Source: Ascoidea rubescens DSM 1968
Taxonomy: Eukaryota; Ascomycota; Saccharomycetes; Ascoideales; Ascoideaceae
Direction: 5' to 3'
Assembly (NCBI RefSeq): GCF_001661345.1
Contig: NW_017962921.1
Location: forward strand, 248,001 to 312,000
Length of the DNA: 64,000 bases
Part shown: in pieces, positions 24,930 to 37,600 of the stretch
How positions within the stretch are numbered: the first letter of the stretch is position 1
How the letters are laid out: each line of letters opens with the position of its first letter
Position numbers and translations under genes: made by a program
The notes under the pieces: model-generated
Told to the model about the DNA's origin: nothing
Databases searched by the model: none
The model's input: the letters and a program-made list of their open reading frames with translations, nothing else

Positions 24930-27900
24930 TTATAATATGTAGAAGCTGGAGCACTGAGTACTTTATTCAACATATCTGCATCAATTTCTATTGGGTCAAC
25001 TCTTCCAATGCCAATGGAACATTCCTCAACCTCCGAGTAGATTGATAGTTGTTTGAAACATGGTTGGAGTTACTACTATGAATAAGATTGATAGCCAAGA
25101 TGACTGCCGAATTGTTATCACAGCTGATAATTGGTTTAGCAAGAATTCCTACCAGAATATATGAAGATCTGCTTTAGGAGCAGAGCTTTCTTCATCTCTT
25201 AATTAAATGAAAATTTATTTAGCGTCACATGTCAGCGAGGCCATTCACGCCTGCTCTCTGCAGCTCCATCTTACTTGCTTTTACTGGATGAGCAACACGT
25301 ATTGACCAACGGATCTTCCATCCCAAATATCACCAGCCCAATCACTTTTCGAGAATGGAGCTAGTTCAATTGAAGTTGCAACTTTGTAATTGACCGATCA
25401 AGGACTTGAGTTCAAGAATCTTGACACCCATTAGCACTATTGAGTTAAATCTTCCTCGGCAAACAGTGAAATTGATGCAGTGATTCAATCACATATTCAA
25501 TTTATTTGCGTAAGCAATTTGCAGCTGACAACTGCGCTCCAAGAATTGATACGTAATCCGATAAATCTTCATCATCTGACCCAGAACCATCGGTTTCAAG
25601 CAGCTCGTTGTGGGGTTAATTACCATTGGTGTTGTCTGCGAATGAATCACACTCGTTTTAAACAGTTGAACAATAATTCTCACCTAGCTCACCATTGATA
25701 CCGATATGCAGTCGATATTAAAAGCGATCTCAAACGGCGAAAGACGACTCAGAACACTTCCAAGACTTTTTATTTTGATGGGTGAACTGAGATAAGATTT
25801 TAGCAGCTTCACCATTAGAACTGATAATCCGCAAATAGTAAAAAGATCCACAAATCAGCGAAGCATGGAGTGATTATTGAACTGGAGTGCTAAAGCACTC
25901 CATGATCAGCTGAGGGTCCTTATGATGCAAGCAAATGCGGAGCACTTATCTTTCTTGAGTAGATATGAAAAGCAGATTGTTTGAGTCGATAGAATCAGTT
26001 GCGTAACGTCCAGCCTTTCGTGCAATATTAAGCACTGACAGACGCCCCAAACTGCTTTAATTAACTTTTTCGGACGATATGCCTTTAAAAAAATGCAGTT
26101 CGCACATCCTTTTGATGAATCCGAAACGACCTTGATGCTGCAACTTCAAGGAGGACACTAACATTTTCATACCCGTTTAGTAGAGTAGACCTTGCAGAAA
26201 AATTAGTACCTTCGAGGTCAGAAATCGTTTTGGCATCTATTCTGGGCTTAGCAAAATCACCAATTAATGGGGTTGTTGTTGTAAACATGTACCACAGCCA
26301 AAGGGGCTTTTCTTCGATGAGAGCTCAACCAACAGGTATCAATGAAAATCAACCATTATCTGAAGCACTGACTGACAAAAAATGTTTCAAAGTGGTTCAG
26401 AAGTGTTTCGTTTACCAGCAGCGGCGGCAATAACAGCAGCGGCCAAATATTTCAAAAAATATGTTTAAATGGAGGTGTCTCATATACATTTGAAGACCAT
26501 TAAAATACATCTTCAATGTCATAAAGATCAACTTCTCAAACTTAGTTGGTTACACTTGTTGGTCCATGGTACATTGAGCAACAGTGGTGGCTCTAGCAAC
26601 TTCAACAGCATCAACAGTACATTGAACGGATTCCCTTCAATCCAATTTTTGTCATCGACACCATCTCTTTTGTGATCATCAGTGCGGATGTCAATATATT
26701 CATCATAGTCATCGAAGTAAATATTAGATACATCATCTGGTCCGACTGCAATTGTGTTTTCTTTTTTAGTGGCTGCGGCGGCCGGATTTGTTTCATAAGT
26801 CCAGCAGCAAAGAGTGCAATTTTTACAGCAAGTGGAATTGTTGGCTTAATGCAGCAAATGATGCATCAAACAAGAGAAACTTTGTTTCATGAACGTGGCA
26901 AGATGAGCGGTAAAAACAAATAAGATTTGAGGATTGAATTCTTTGTAGGGCATTCTAGTCATGCTGTCGTGAACGAAACCCCAGAAGACTCTTGTATTAC
27001 CTATCTTGGTGTGTCTGATGTATTTGCGAATTATTCCAGAATCACACATCAAGCAACACTTAACATAGCGGCAGCTAGATTTCTTACTTAGATCAACCGA
27101 AAGGACGTGGACACCAGGGCTCCTTAATTTGTAGGAATCAAACTGATCAAAAGCTCCGCACAAATGAGAGCTTTATTCCACAAATATTCAGGAGCTTTGG
27201 CTTTAATTGACATTGACGTGGCGTTCGTAATAATTGGTTTATGACAACATTCGACCACCCCAATTTGGTGAAACTATAACTTTCCGAAATTCCAAGTTTA
27301 ATTTTTTCTGCTTTGCAAAAGCCGTTGAGCAGCATAGGTGCAAGCTACACACCAGATCTGACAGTATCAACTGTGTTATCCAATCATTGTTGAATAAATT
27401 TCACCTAATATTGCAACTATGCAACAGCAAATGATTATGCAGCAATTGCAACTTCAGCATCATGTTTCGAGTAGTTATCAACAAAGGAGAGAAAATAGCC
27501 GGTCAGATCAGCAGCAACAAGTGCCGTTGGGCCAACAATAGCATCACCAAGCAGACGAAGGGCAGCGGCGGTATGACTTATACAAGACTTGACAATAATT
27601 TCTGCACTATTATGCGTTAAAACAGAAGTCACATCTTGAACCAGCAGCAGCCAAAACTCAAAGAATGTTGGATATATCATTTGCGGCTGTCTCACATGGA
27701 TGTCCTAATTGTTGATGCCCATTTGCAGTAATTAAAGCAGCAGCCGATGGGTCACCGAGACATTAAAATACTTTTAAAAGTTTTCCCTCAACAGGTAATG
27801 CACCATTCAAATACTCAAAACCTTTTGTTAATGAAATGCAAGCACTTTATCCAGTAGCAGCCATGATTAAAATTAATGTTGCACCACGCAAGCTTAAAGA

Positions 27901-28530
27901 AACGATTCTACTGATCCACCTTTAAGAAGGGGCACAGTGTCAATACTATTGACATCAACGATAGCGTCACCAATGCTACTAATTAGACACGAATGAAGAC
28001 CTAAGTAGTTCAACCAGCCATCGTAAGCTCAAATTTGTTTCGAAATACCAGAATCAAAATAGAGCTGTTTCTAATTCATCATGACCTTGCCACTTGTATT
28101 TAACCACCAAACAAACAGCGGCTGGTCAATTTCGCAGGAGTCCCAACTACGACAGCAGCGGAAACATCGGGTAAATCTGATGATCCAGCAAGAACTGGCC
28201 GTGATGCCGATCACCCATTAGTCAAATGAAAATATTTGTTCTAACGATAGAACGTCATTAGTTCCTGTATTGACTCATGTCATGATTCACTATCAACAGA
28301 GACTAACGCAGTTATGCTTGAGATACCAGCAGATCAATTGATTTGCAGATGAGTGGCCAATTTCGTTGCATCACAAAATGAAATATTGTCAGGGTCTGTA
28401 AATTGAGTATGAACCTTTTCAGCATAGCTGGTGTCAGAAACCGAAGCATCCCAGAGATAGGCGGCATCGTGATCATCGTTGTGGACTGCAAAAATATTGC
28501 AATTGATTTCCTTAAAATCCATATTGTATT
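24930..28530 (-). pseudogene. M2 gag-pol remnant, copia-type
   Basis: Read right to left. Gag remnant at 28,310-28,530 (SDTSYAEKVHTQFT) is homologous to the M1 gag about 4.65 kb away. Protease at about 27,920-28,085 keeps a DSG triad (codons at 28,047-28,055) and continues DAIVDVNSIDTVPL. Integrase remnants lie at 27,335-26,846. The reverse transcriptase N-terminus at 26,085-26,190 reads AASRSFRIHQKDVRTAFF. Its C-terminus near 25,490-25,580 reads YRITYQFLERSCQLQIAYA. RNase H near 25,060-25,140 reads ISCDNNSAVILAIN. Stops and frameshifts occur throughout. Confidence 0.7.
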
Positions 28531-28920
28531 CCCTTGGAAATCAATAACGTACTTTGCCACTAGCCAGAAAATTGACCCCGTTCAGAATAATGGCAGCCTC
28601 TACACCAACAAACCCTACAATCATTTCAACCAGGCTATTACTTGACAGCCATTCCACCTATTTAATCGCACCTCTTGCAAAAAAGAATGAACTAATCTGC
28701 CGGTAACAAACGTACGGCAAATGAAATCCAAAGGATCCTTAACATTGTCTCATTCAACTTGACCAGCGATCGCAAGACGTTCCTTCATGAAGACTGGAAC
28801 GAATGGACCAAACACCACAGCTTTGTGATCCAAGACCAAAACGCAAATAGTGAAGTGAGCAGCATCAATTACTTTCTCTGTTTCTTGCCAGCAAACAATC
28901 GCAATTCAATCCTTATCCAG

Positions 28921-29091
28921 TTCTATCAAATCCATATTTTATAATGAAAAGAATTTGATTAAAAAAAAAATAGCAGGATAGGGACGGCGGGGCCTTTCAA
29001 TAATGAGCGGCATTCGATGACTGAGCGCCTCGGAAAAGACGTGGCACATAAACCGAGGGACCCATTGTGAACAGTCGGGCGGCCCACAACA
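28921..29091 (-). repeat. LTR shared by M2 (5') and M1 (3')
   Basis: On the minus strand it starts TGTTGTGGGCCGCCCG and continues with TGGGTCCCTCGG. Its length of 171 bp is set by the primer-site remnant on the left. It lies at the tandem-array spacing: 4,869 bp from the 24,222 edge and 4,685 bp from the 33,776 edge. Confidence 0.65.
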
Positions 29092-29171
29092 GCCCAAGAA
29101 CCACATTAACTTCAGAGCCGACAATCCTGGCAATGATCTCAATCAATTTAACACCATGCAAGCGATCGCTC

Positions 29172-29272
29172 GCGTTAGCTGAGCTCTTACCAGGTGTGAG
29201 TGCCAGACATGGTTTCCAGCAATCCGCTCAGGAGCGCAGTGTAATAACGCTCGAATCAAATAGACGCCCTTC
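29172..29272 (+). repeat. tRNA-like repeat T5, antisense to element M1
   Basis: An A-box-like GTTAGCTGAGCTCTTACC is followed by CCAGACATGG, ATCCGCTCAGGAGCGCAGTG and a B-box-like CGCTCGAATCAA. The tail CCTTCTAAGAGAAAAC matches T2 and T6. AGACAT starts 114 bp from the LTR edge at 29,091. Confidence 0.6.
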
Positions 29273-29846
29273 TAAGAGAAAACATCATGGGCTGAAAGAC
29301 ATTTATGATTTCAAATTGTGAGATGTGCAATATACAACGAGAGCTGTTTAAACGATTCAAGCAATAAGCACAGGGGTCTTTGTTTGCTTTCCGTCTCAAG
29401 AGCGATTCCCAGCCGGTTGATTAGTGTTCCTCATCAATTGATGGGCAACACTCATAGTTCTGGACAAGTGTTTGGGCTACATTCATGGACTTATAGATGA
29501 AATCAAAAAACGAAAGAATTAAAATAATAAAAAAGAAGCAAAAAATATACATATCACCTTCAAAAGAAAGTCCTTTTTAATACGCAGATAAACATTTTGT
29601 AAATGAGAAGGAACACCCAATACTACAATCAAACTCAGGCCGTGGCAAAAGTATAATTGCCACAGTGACTCAAACAAATGAAGAAAACAACTCTGCAGCA
29701 TATTCAACCAGAAAGCAAACGATAATAATAATGATGGAATACCAAACCGTGGTAATCAACAAAGGCGCACCAATTCACAATTGATTCATTGAGACTATTA
29801 ATTGGCGAACGTCAACAGTGGAGCACTGAACGGTTTTAACAACATA

Positions 29847-30140
29847 TCAGCAAAATTTCGTCTTAGTATCAACTCTGGCTAGAGAAAATTTCATCGTGCC
29901 CAACCCTCGAATAAATTGATACCTGATTGAAATGTGCTTGGTGTTTCGGTCGTAGCAGAGGGGGTCAGCCCAGTCGATGGCACAAATGATAGCACAATAA
30001 GTAATTGGATTTGCAACATCTCTACCAATGTAGTTAAGGACTTCTTTCAAGAACACAACTATTTGACTGTTTAGGTGAGTCAAAAGCATTCTGCTGCACA
30101 AGTCAGCATGGCCACTGAAGCCTGCTGCCTTCAGATCCAA
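29847..30140 (-). pseudogene. M1 RNase H remnant
   Basis: This stretch shows the copia RNase H core: VANPITYC, then DPLCYDRNTKHISIRYQFIR. The family motif is 'IxCDNxxAIxLxxNPxxHxRTKHIDIRYHFIR'. The preceding block at 30,102-30,140 reads WISRQQASVAMLTCAA in another frame. The catalytic Asp of the CDN motif is lost (TYCA), so it cannot be active. Confidence 0.75.
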
Positions 30141-30532
30141 GTAACTGCTTTATGACTGATGAAAATCATACACCCACCAACTGATGTTTGATGACCAACG
30201 TCTCCAGCTCAACCATTGTCTAGGTATCCAGCTAGTTCATCAGTAGTAGCAACATTGTATCGAACAGTAAATTAGTTTGAGTTCAAATATATCGACACTC
30301 CTTTATCCAACTTTGATTGATCTTCTATGGTCATCAAAGGTATCGAAGAAATCCCATAGAAGGAAAATACATATCGTACAGTAAATATTTCGAAGCAAGA
30401 GAGGACGATCCATCAATTGATCTGAACGTGATGACTTTTGAACAAGCAACACCAAGTAATCTGTTTTAAGTAGCATCCTGTTTGGGTTGCTCACATTAGT
30501 GTAGCATGCAAATGAAACTCATCCATTCAGAT

Positions 30533-31073
30533 TTATTGAACCATCAGTGTCGCGCAGGTCCCCGTAGATTCCAAAATACTTTTGTTGCTTCGAGTGACTT
30601 GAAGTAAAAGCCATATACGCGGAATTTCTCCAAGCCCTTTTGCTTTCAACAACTGACTGACGTATAACAGGAGTACGTTCTCCATTGAATCTGATGATGC
30701 GGAAGTAGCAAGATCATCCACATGTAACACTAAAATGCAATGGCAGTTACGTTTTGAAAGGTAATACACTGCAAGCACAAAAGAAACTTCTTGAAGCCCA
30801 AGAGACTGCAGACCATTTACAATGTTTTGTAGCTACAAATATAAACTGATTGCATAAATAAATTGATTTGTGTAGCTGCCAAATTTGCAAAAGACCCACA
30901 GGATTTTCAAGTGAGCCAGGGTGGGCGCTGTAATATTGAGCGTCGATATCTTCATGAAAAAATTTTGTTTCGACATTCATTTGCTGATCTTCGAATGACT
31001 TTGAAGCTGCAACAACATGAAGGGCTGTAATACTGTCATATCTTCCAGCTTTGATCGACAAGCAGTGTTGCAT
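30533..31073 (-). pseudogene. M1 reverse transcriptase remnant
   Basis: Two overlapping open stretches in different frames cover the copia reverse transcriptase. The upstream one (to 30,747) has AASKSFEDQQMNVETKFFHE and IWQLHKSIYLCNQ. These match the family 'xHQMDVKTAFLNGD' and 'VxxLxKSLYGLKQ'. The downstream one (30,533-30,778) holds the catalytic LHVDDLATSASS (family YVDD) and LLKAKGLGEIPR (family MKDLGEIxxFLG). The frame break in the middle disables it. Confidence 0.8.
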
Positions 31074-31784
31074 ATTGCGTCTGCTGAATTTCGTTTAACA
31101 CTGGCAGCGGCAATAAAAAGACCGGCCAAACATTTCAGAGAAGTCTTGCCTTTAGTGGGCTCACTTGATTCATCGTTAGAAAAATTAGCTACATTTTCAA
31201 TGACATGAAGATCCTCATGGCAGACGTTTCATTCAGTAGCAAACCTTTCCTACTCAGATTCAGCGGCTCTCTTAGCATCGAATTGTTGACTACCATGCAG
31301 CGCAGATTGATCCCATTAATCTCAATTCTACTGAGTGTCATCGAGACGTTCGTTCAGTTGATCATTTGATCTGATATCAATTTATTCATCAAACGCACTG
31401 GATTTATTTTCTCATGTATTCTCTGAACCAGTTGGGGTTGCCATATCATTCTTAGTAGCCCCAGTGGACAGAATCGGTTCTATAACTTCAGCAGCAGTGG
31501 GTCTAACGTCAATCTCAAACGGAATTTATTGTTCAATGGCAGCTTATCAATAATTTTTCAACGGAAATTAATTTTTATCAAAGAAACAAGAGGAACGGAC
31601 ATCAGCACAGCTGTCATGATGATTGTACAGTTAGTTTGCATTCCTTACTCATATCGTGCCCAACAAACGCCCAGATGACATTTCTGTCACCTTACTCGGT
31701 TTGTTTGATATGTTTGCCAATCATGCAATAAGCAGCACTTCCAAAACACCTTCACCATAGATGAAGTTGATTTTCATTCAAAAT

Positions 31785-32108
31785 TTAGTTTAATAGCGTA
31801 GTGAACAGAGTGCGATGCATGAAATGAGTAAAGTTCAGCAAAACCTCTGAATCCATGACAGTACCATTCCACATGCAATCACGAACGTTACCTTTAATAA
31901 ACATTGTCTTGGCCTTTGTGAGAAATGATTTTTGCCAACGTCCAGCGACGGGATATTGGTAAGAGTAATAGAAAACTGACAAATCTAGATTTATTTGCTG
32001 AGATTGACAAAATTTTTTGATCCACTTAGATTCACAGTACGAGTCAAATCGGACAGCATGAGCGGTTTTATACAATAGTCGTTGAGTAAATCGAATATAA
32101 TACACCAA
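31785..32108 (-). pseudogene. M1 integrase core remnant
   Basis: An open stretch of 107 codons (starting with a non-ATG codon) aligns with the DDE core of copia integrase. It has SKWIKKFCQSQQI, then NPVAER-like YPVAGRWQKSFLTKAKTM, then MWNGTV. In copia these correspond to the region from the 'SDNGGEF' Asp to the 'QNGxxER' Glu. The position between the protease and reverse transcriptase remnants fits Pseudoviridae. Confidence 0.75.
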
Positions 32109-32630
32109 CCTGGCGACAGCAAATCCTCCTGTAACAATCAGAGGAATACCAGCCTATCTACAGTTATCATCAACAATCAGATAAAAATAACGGCTAACAT
32201 CAGCAGCAACAAGTGTGACGGGCCTCAATTGATTAACAAGAAAAGCCCACGAGCAGCCGTGGTCTGTCTTCTAGACGACTTAACCATAATTTGGCACATT
32301 TGTTCTTTCAGTGAAGACAGATATTTTTATCCACCAGCAGCGGAAGTGACCTAAATCATGAATAAATCTCTTACGAGTTCTTCTCTTGGATACCATATTT
32401 GTTCAGGCCAATTTCGAGTAATTAACGCAACAGCAGATGAGGAACGAGACATTCATATAATTAAGATGCTGCTCTGTTACTAGTTAAAGCACCATTCAAA
32501 TCACCTGAATGATGTTCGAGTGAGAACGGGGACTGGTTGATTCTAGCAGAGGAGATTGGAAATACGCTTGCACCTTAGAGAACTTAAAAGAGACTTTGAG
32601 TTGATTTACAATTCAGAAGCATGGCCGCGT

Positions 32631-33140
32631 TTAAAATCTTGGCATTAACGATAGTGTCACCAGTTCCAAGAAAATAATAAGAATTAGGAATAAATGGCTA
32701 AACCAACCAGCGTTCGGACAGATATGTTCGAAAGCACCACGGTTGAAATACAACCATCTGGAGTTCAACAAAATGTTACTAGCTAATCTCAAAGACTGAG
32801 CAAACAGCTTTTTGTCATCTTTGCAGTCATCCAGAAGAGCGACAGCAGCAAAGATATCGGCTGCAACTAATAATCCTGCAGGGTCTGGCCGTCCTGCGAC
32901 CCACTCACTGGCAGAATGGTTTTTTGTGCCACAACGATAGCATGTTCTTTGGTTCGTTCTGGCATCTTGAATGGCTTTCAACTAACAGAGACTAACGCAG
33001 TTGTACTTGAGCACCCAGTAAATCCATCATTGCAAACACTATTGGCCAAAACTTTTGCAACACGATAAGAAATTGAGTCACTCACCGTAAAATGACTAAG
33101 AATCTGTTGAGCATAGCCAAGATCCAAAACTGTCGCAGCA
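32631..33140 (-). pseudogene. M1 gag, zinc knuckle and protease remnant
   Basis: The gag part (about 32,990-33,140) reads LGYAQQILSHFTVSD, homologous to M2. Next comes CYRCGTKNHSASEW, a CCHC zinc knuckle with its last Cys changed to Trp. Next is PDPAGLLVAADIFAAVALL, shared with M2 and M3. Last is the protease remnant NRGAFEHICPNAGWF at about 32,700-32,757. There the family D-S/T-G triad has become N-R-G. Confidence 0.7.
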
Positions 33141-33605
33141 AAAGAAATGGCAGCCGTTGGTTCAGCATTGTTAATCTTGACTAGATTGCAATATATTTAT
33201 TGAAGACATTCTGATAATATCACATATTGGATTATCTATTTCCCCACTTACTGGATATAATTGGGCTGGTCATAACGATACCAGCTTTAACACTAAATCT
33301 ATCATGATGCTTCTCGAGGTAACGTAATCGATGACTGAAATACCACTCAATCAATAGACTTCTTCCAAAATACCAGAACCAATCCACCAGCAAGAAGCGG
33401 ATGCCAAATGGAATTCAATCCAATCTTAATTTTGACTGAACACACATGAAGTCCAGGAATAACAATTTTCTGATAAAGAGTTCAACCAACAAACTAACCA
33501 GAGCGTCTTCAAAATTCAACACCGAAACACAAAATTAAATTAGCAGCACTAATTAGCGTCACTGATTCTTGGCAGTGAGAATTCTCAATTCGGCTAATAA
33601 TTCGT

Positions 33606-33776
33606 TGTGGCGAATCAGTGATTTATATCAAGGTAAAGACATATATTGAAAAAATGAAGTAGAACAGACTGCCAGCTACTTAAATCGAGAACTGAGTAAC
33701 ATCACAGAGCGTCACGGGAGGAAAACTGTCACAGACTCTGAGAGACCGAATGAAAACATTCGCGCAGCTCACCACA
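33606..33776 (-). repeat. 5' LTR of element M1
   Basis: On the minus strand it starts TGTGGTGAGCTGCGCG and contains CATTCGGTCTCTCAGAGTCTGTGACAG, the closest match to the 42,887 LTR (CATTCGGTCTTTCGGCTTCTGTCACCAG). It ends before a primer-site remnant (33,592-33,604). There is no polypurine tract outside its right edge, so it is the outer 5' LTR of the array. Confidence 0.65.
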
Positions 33777-33799
33777 GAATGCTGGATAGCAAGAGTCAC

Positions 33800-35560
33800 A
33801 GAACGCAATTGGTGAAGCTAAGATCACTATTTGGCTATTGGTGTTTAATAGAGAAGCCGCTCACTTTGGTCCGTTACTTCAAGGCATTAAGAAAAAAAGT
33901 GTTGTTTTTCGTGATGTTGCTGATTCGAGCGACAAAAAAGTTGCTTTGAATCTCATTTGCCATTTGTTTGATACCGGCGGATTACTGTGTGCTGCTTTGG
34001 AAGAGGACGAATAATATGGATGATATGGCCGTAAAGTATTAGTTTAGCTGGGAGTGCTTAATGTCTCCATTGGCATAGAAGCTGCTGTTGAGATGACCCG
34101 GTCACTTATGGCTGGGAGGTAGAGAAATACATTATCCAATTAAAAGAGTTGGAATGAAGTGCTTAACCCATCCTATTTCAATAATCTCAAGTTCTACAAT
34201 GCTGATCAAGATGCTGCTAATCTTCACACTGATTTGGCTTCGGTCAGCAAGTACGGTGAAACGATTCTTACGCAATTTACGAATCTTCACAAATCTGCAT
34301 TTTCAGATGTGAAACTTTAGGCCAATCATCTGCGGATTGATTGACGTACTGGCGGCCCAGATTCAGTACCGTTAGTCTCAGCTGCTAAGGCACCCATCAA
34401 GAAACCAAAATGAAAATAACTGTCGTACAATTTTTGTCACCAAGAAGGACATTTGGTAGGGCCTGGTTAGCAGCACGGCAAGTTCCAACTAGATAATCAA
34501 TGGTAGGCAATGCTTCTGCCGCTCCAGCTGTTTTGCATGACCTCAAAGTTGATCAGTCGCTGCTTGCTTGGTGGTTGAAAATAAGTAGCAACGTGATGTT
34601 GAGCGTCAAATAGCTTCATGTTAACTACGGTGATTTCCCACATACATGTCAAACGTTGATTGGCTCAGCGACTTAAAAATTCATTCAGCGCCAAATGCTG
34701 GTATTCGTGATACCATCTTGCTTGTCAAAGGTATTGGCACCGTCATGCTTCTGATTGGAAAACCATTGATGAATGTTCTGCGTACATTCACGGTGCAAAT
34801 CTAATCTCACGGTCCGCTGCTGGAGATGAACTGGCTAGGCTTTCAATCAAAGATCATTCTGTTCATTTGCATTGCGCACTAGCCGGTTAAAATCCAGCCT
34901 CATGGTTATACGAATATTTCGTTTCCACAACTGATTTGGGATTAATTACTGCAAATTTGAATCAGCTTTCCGTTCATGGAGGTCAAGCTGTTGCAAGTGG
35001 TTTATTTAAAATGTAGGACATTTCTGCTGCTCCTGGCTCAAAATGTCAGTCTTCTGGGATAGGAAATGCGACCAAACCCTTTAATGAGTGGTCAACAAGA
35101 CAGGCAACCGCTGCTCTTGCTCTTCTTCATCTTGATATTGTTGAGGCAAAGCCATTTGTGTCTGTTCATCTCAGTCATAATTAGTTCATCATTGTTGATA
35201 ATTACTGACGATATCTTTTTGTTGCTCCAAATGCTGCAGGATCATTAGCTGTTGCCAAGTTGCTTGATTAAATTAAATCTATTCGATGAATATCCAATAA
35301 AACAGTTAATAGGGTCAGATCTAATAAGGTGTTTGCATTCATGCTCATTAACCACTTGCTTTGATTTCCAGAATTCGAACATGCAATTTCAGTCTTTAGA
35401 AGTGTCACGAAAATGGGCTGGCCAAAAGTTGGCAAAATCCAATCATTTCCAAATCCATAAAAAAAGTAGTTAATTTCAGTTTTCAACATTATCGGTGAAA
35501 TGAAGCTGGATTATACGCACTGCGTTCGATGGATTTCATTGCTACTCAACTTCGGCATTT
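33800..35560 (+). pseudogene. P3 gag, knuckle, protease and integrase remnant
   Basis: P3 starts head to head with M1 and lacks a visible 5' LTR. Gag-like sequence (SKYGETILTQFTNLHKSAFSD) lies at about 34,240-34,310. A zinc-knuckle remnant near 34,430 reads FCHQEGHLVG. A protease-like stretch near 34.7 kb reads DTILLVKGIGT. An integrase remnant at 34,960-35,220 reads HGGQAVASG, then GIGNATKPFNEWSTRQ, LALLHLDI and FIIVDNYxRYLFV. The last fits the copia core 'xFxxFIDDxSRxxxV'. Stops are frequent. Confidence 0.65.
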
Positions 35561-35870
35561 TTGGCTACGTCTTTCAAGTTAATTAATGAAAGAATCTCGA
35601 CCGCTGCCAATGTGAAGGTGCTTAGATGTTCTGTTGATGGCTCAATTCCCAAACAAATCAGCACAACAAGGCTAGGTGAAGCAAGTGTCGTCTATGGTTC
35701 TGTCGGCTATGAAATGAGTAAAAAAACAGGGAGAGCGTACAATCCTCATTACTGCTGTGGTCTCAGTTCCACCTGCCGCTGTCAACAAATCAAATTTCGA
35801 TTTGAAACACAATCTGTTGCTGCCACTAAACCAAAAATTTTGCAGCGGTTTCAGATGCACCTAATGCAGC

Positions 35871-36125
35871 TTGTGCTATGGGGCCAAGCAGCCGACCGCA
35901 TCCAATGACTTAACAACAATTAGTTCACACAATATTTCAATGCATCACAACAAGAAGGAGGATGCATATATCGACATCTCCTCAGATGATGACGCAAAAA
36001 AAGGAGTCGATGACAATGATTTAGATTCAAAGACATTAGTTGAAATCTCAAATGATGCTGATCTTCCTGCGGATGGTGAGACGGGTGCCGAATCAGATAT
36101 GGGCCAAGTTGCTGCAGCCAAATGA
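35871..36125 (+). pseudogene. P3 acidic integrase-RT linker remnant
   Basis: This is an 84-codon open stretch rich in Asp and Glu (DISSDDDAKKGVDDNDLD, then GETGAESDMG). Copia and Ty1 polyproteins carry a poorly conserved acidic linker between integrase and reverse transcriptase, and the position here fits. It is not a gene in its own right: there is no promoter-like context and it is bounded by pol remnants. Confidence 0.5.
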
Positions 36126-36199
36126 CTTAATCAAAACATTCTTGATGCCATCAAAAATGTCTTTAAATGGTTTTCAAATAATGCTCATGATACCATGAA

Positions 36200-37600
36200 A
36201 AGCGACTTTTTCGGACTTATCTGGCCGCTGCCCATGATGCTACTATTATTGATACACTAAATCCTGCACATTCAATGTGGCTAGATGCTTGTCAATAAGT
36301 CCTTCAGGCATTGCTCAAAAGTGCAGTTACTGCTGGTTGATGGTCCATATCAAAAATCTACGGTTTGTAGTCTTCGGTTATTTACAACAGACTCAGCACC
36401 AGCAAGTGATTTAACCAAAACTCCACTATTTGCTCAGCAATTTGGCAGCTTAAGGCATTGAGTACTCTGAAGAACTAGGCCCAATAATTAAGTATGAATG
36501 TGTTTGAGTCCTTCTTTCAGTTGCAGTATCAATGTCATTTATGGATTCACCAATCGATGTCACAACTTCAATTTATCATGGTGATATCCACGGCGAATTT
36601 TCTAAGAATGATCCACCTGGATTAGTTAATGGTGAACATCCACTTCAAATTTGAAGAATAAAAATTTAATTTCAGTGGAACACCAATGGATCGGTTGAAG
36701 GTACAAAAAATTGTTCAGTGCTCTCTAATTGTTAAGGATCTAGAAACATTCAAGTAAACATGGACCGCTTTATCGTTCAAAATCAAACCATTGCTGCTTT
36801 CCTACAAATAAATGTATTATATCATTACTGGAAGCTCATCTGATGAAAAGCTGAAGCTGGTCAAATCATATTTCTCTTCATTGTTGCAAAGGAAAGACCT
36901 TGAATTAATTGCGGCTGGTCTTTTTGGACTCAATGTAGGTCACAATTGGCAGGGAATTTCGGTATCTACGGAGATCTACCTCGCGCTGATGGTTCACAAG
37001 AGTAAATTTGATGACTGTCATATGCATCGAACACCAATGACCGTTAACCCACACAAGATTCTACTTGAAACAGAAGGCTCGGAGTTCGAAGCTCAAAGAC
37101 CATCATTATGAAGCTCAATAGCTGGACCATTGCTATTTGCTGCAAATCGGTTACAGTATGATATCGCTTTCGCTGGTCGGTTACTCAGTCAATATCTTGG
37201 TGCTCTACGCAAGAGCGGTTTGGGTTGCGCTATAATAGTGACTAAATATTTAATCTCAAACCCATTGCAAGTCACTACAATATCCGTCATCATATTAGCT
37301 GCTTAGAACCTTTCACAATGATTGGGCTAGAGTCATTGGCGTCACAATTTAGTTGTTGGATCTAAGCTGCTCCATAATCGAAAGCCAGTTACTTGCACCA
37401 CCAAAAACAAGACTTTGCTGTCCTTTCCCAGCTGCGGAGCAGAATATATTTCACTCGCTGTGGCAGTCAAAAATCCTGTACTCATATTAGAGGCTTTCAA
37501 GTTCATTGCAGCAACTGCTGATAAACCATATTTCCACTGTGTGAACAAATTTTCAATTAACCTGGTTCACATCCCACCAACAAAAGAGAGTACGAGCATA
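36200..37600 (+). pseudogene. P3 reverse transcriptase and RNase H remnant
   Basis: The stretch 36,812-37,111 aligns with the copia palm and thumb: IITGSSSDEKLKLVKSYF, then LFGLNVGHNWQGISVSTEIY and MHRTPMTV. The family reads 'xxITGSSxxxIxxLKxxL', 'FLGIxVxxxxxGIxLSQxxY' and 'xxTPM'. RNase H follows in 37,400-37,590 with LSFPSCGAEYISLAVAV and HCVNKFSINLVHIPPTKEST. Intervening frames are broken. The segment ends about 650 bp before T6, as in the minus-strand copies. Confidence 0.75.

Noticed and set aside
35871-36125. Acidic 84-codon frame as an independent small gene
   Set aside because: Its position between integrase and RT remnants of P3 explains it as the polyprotein linker.
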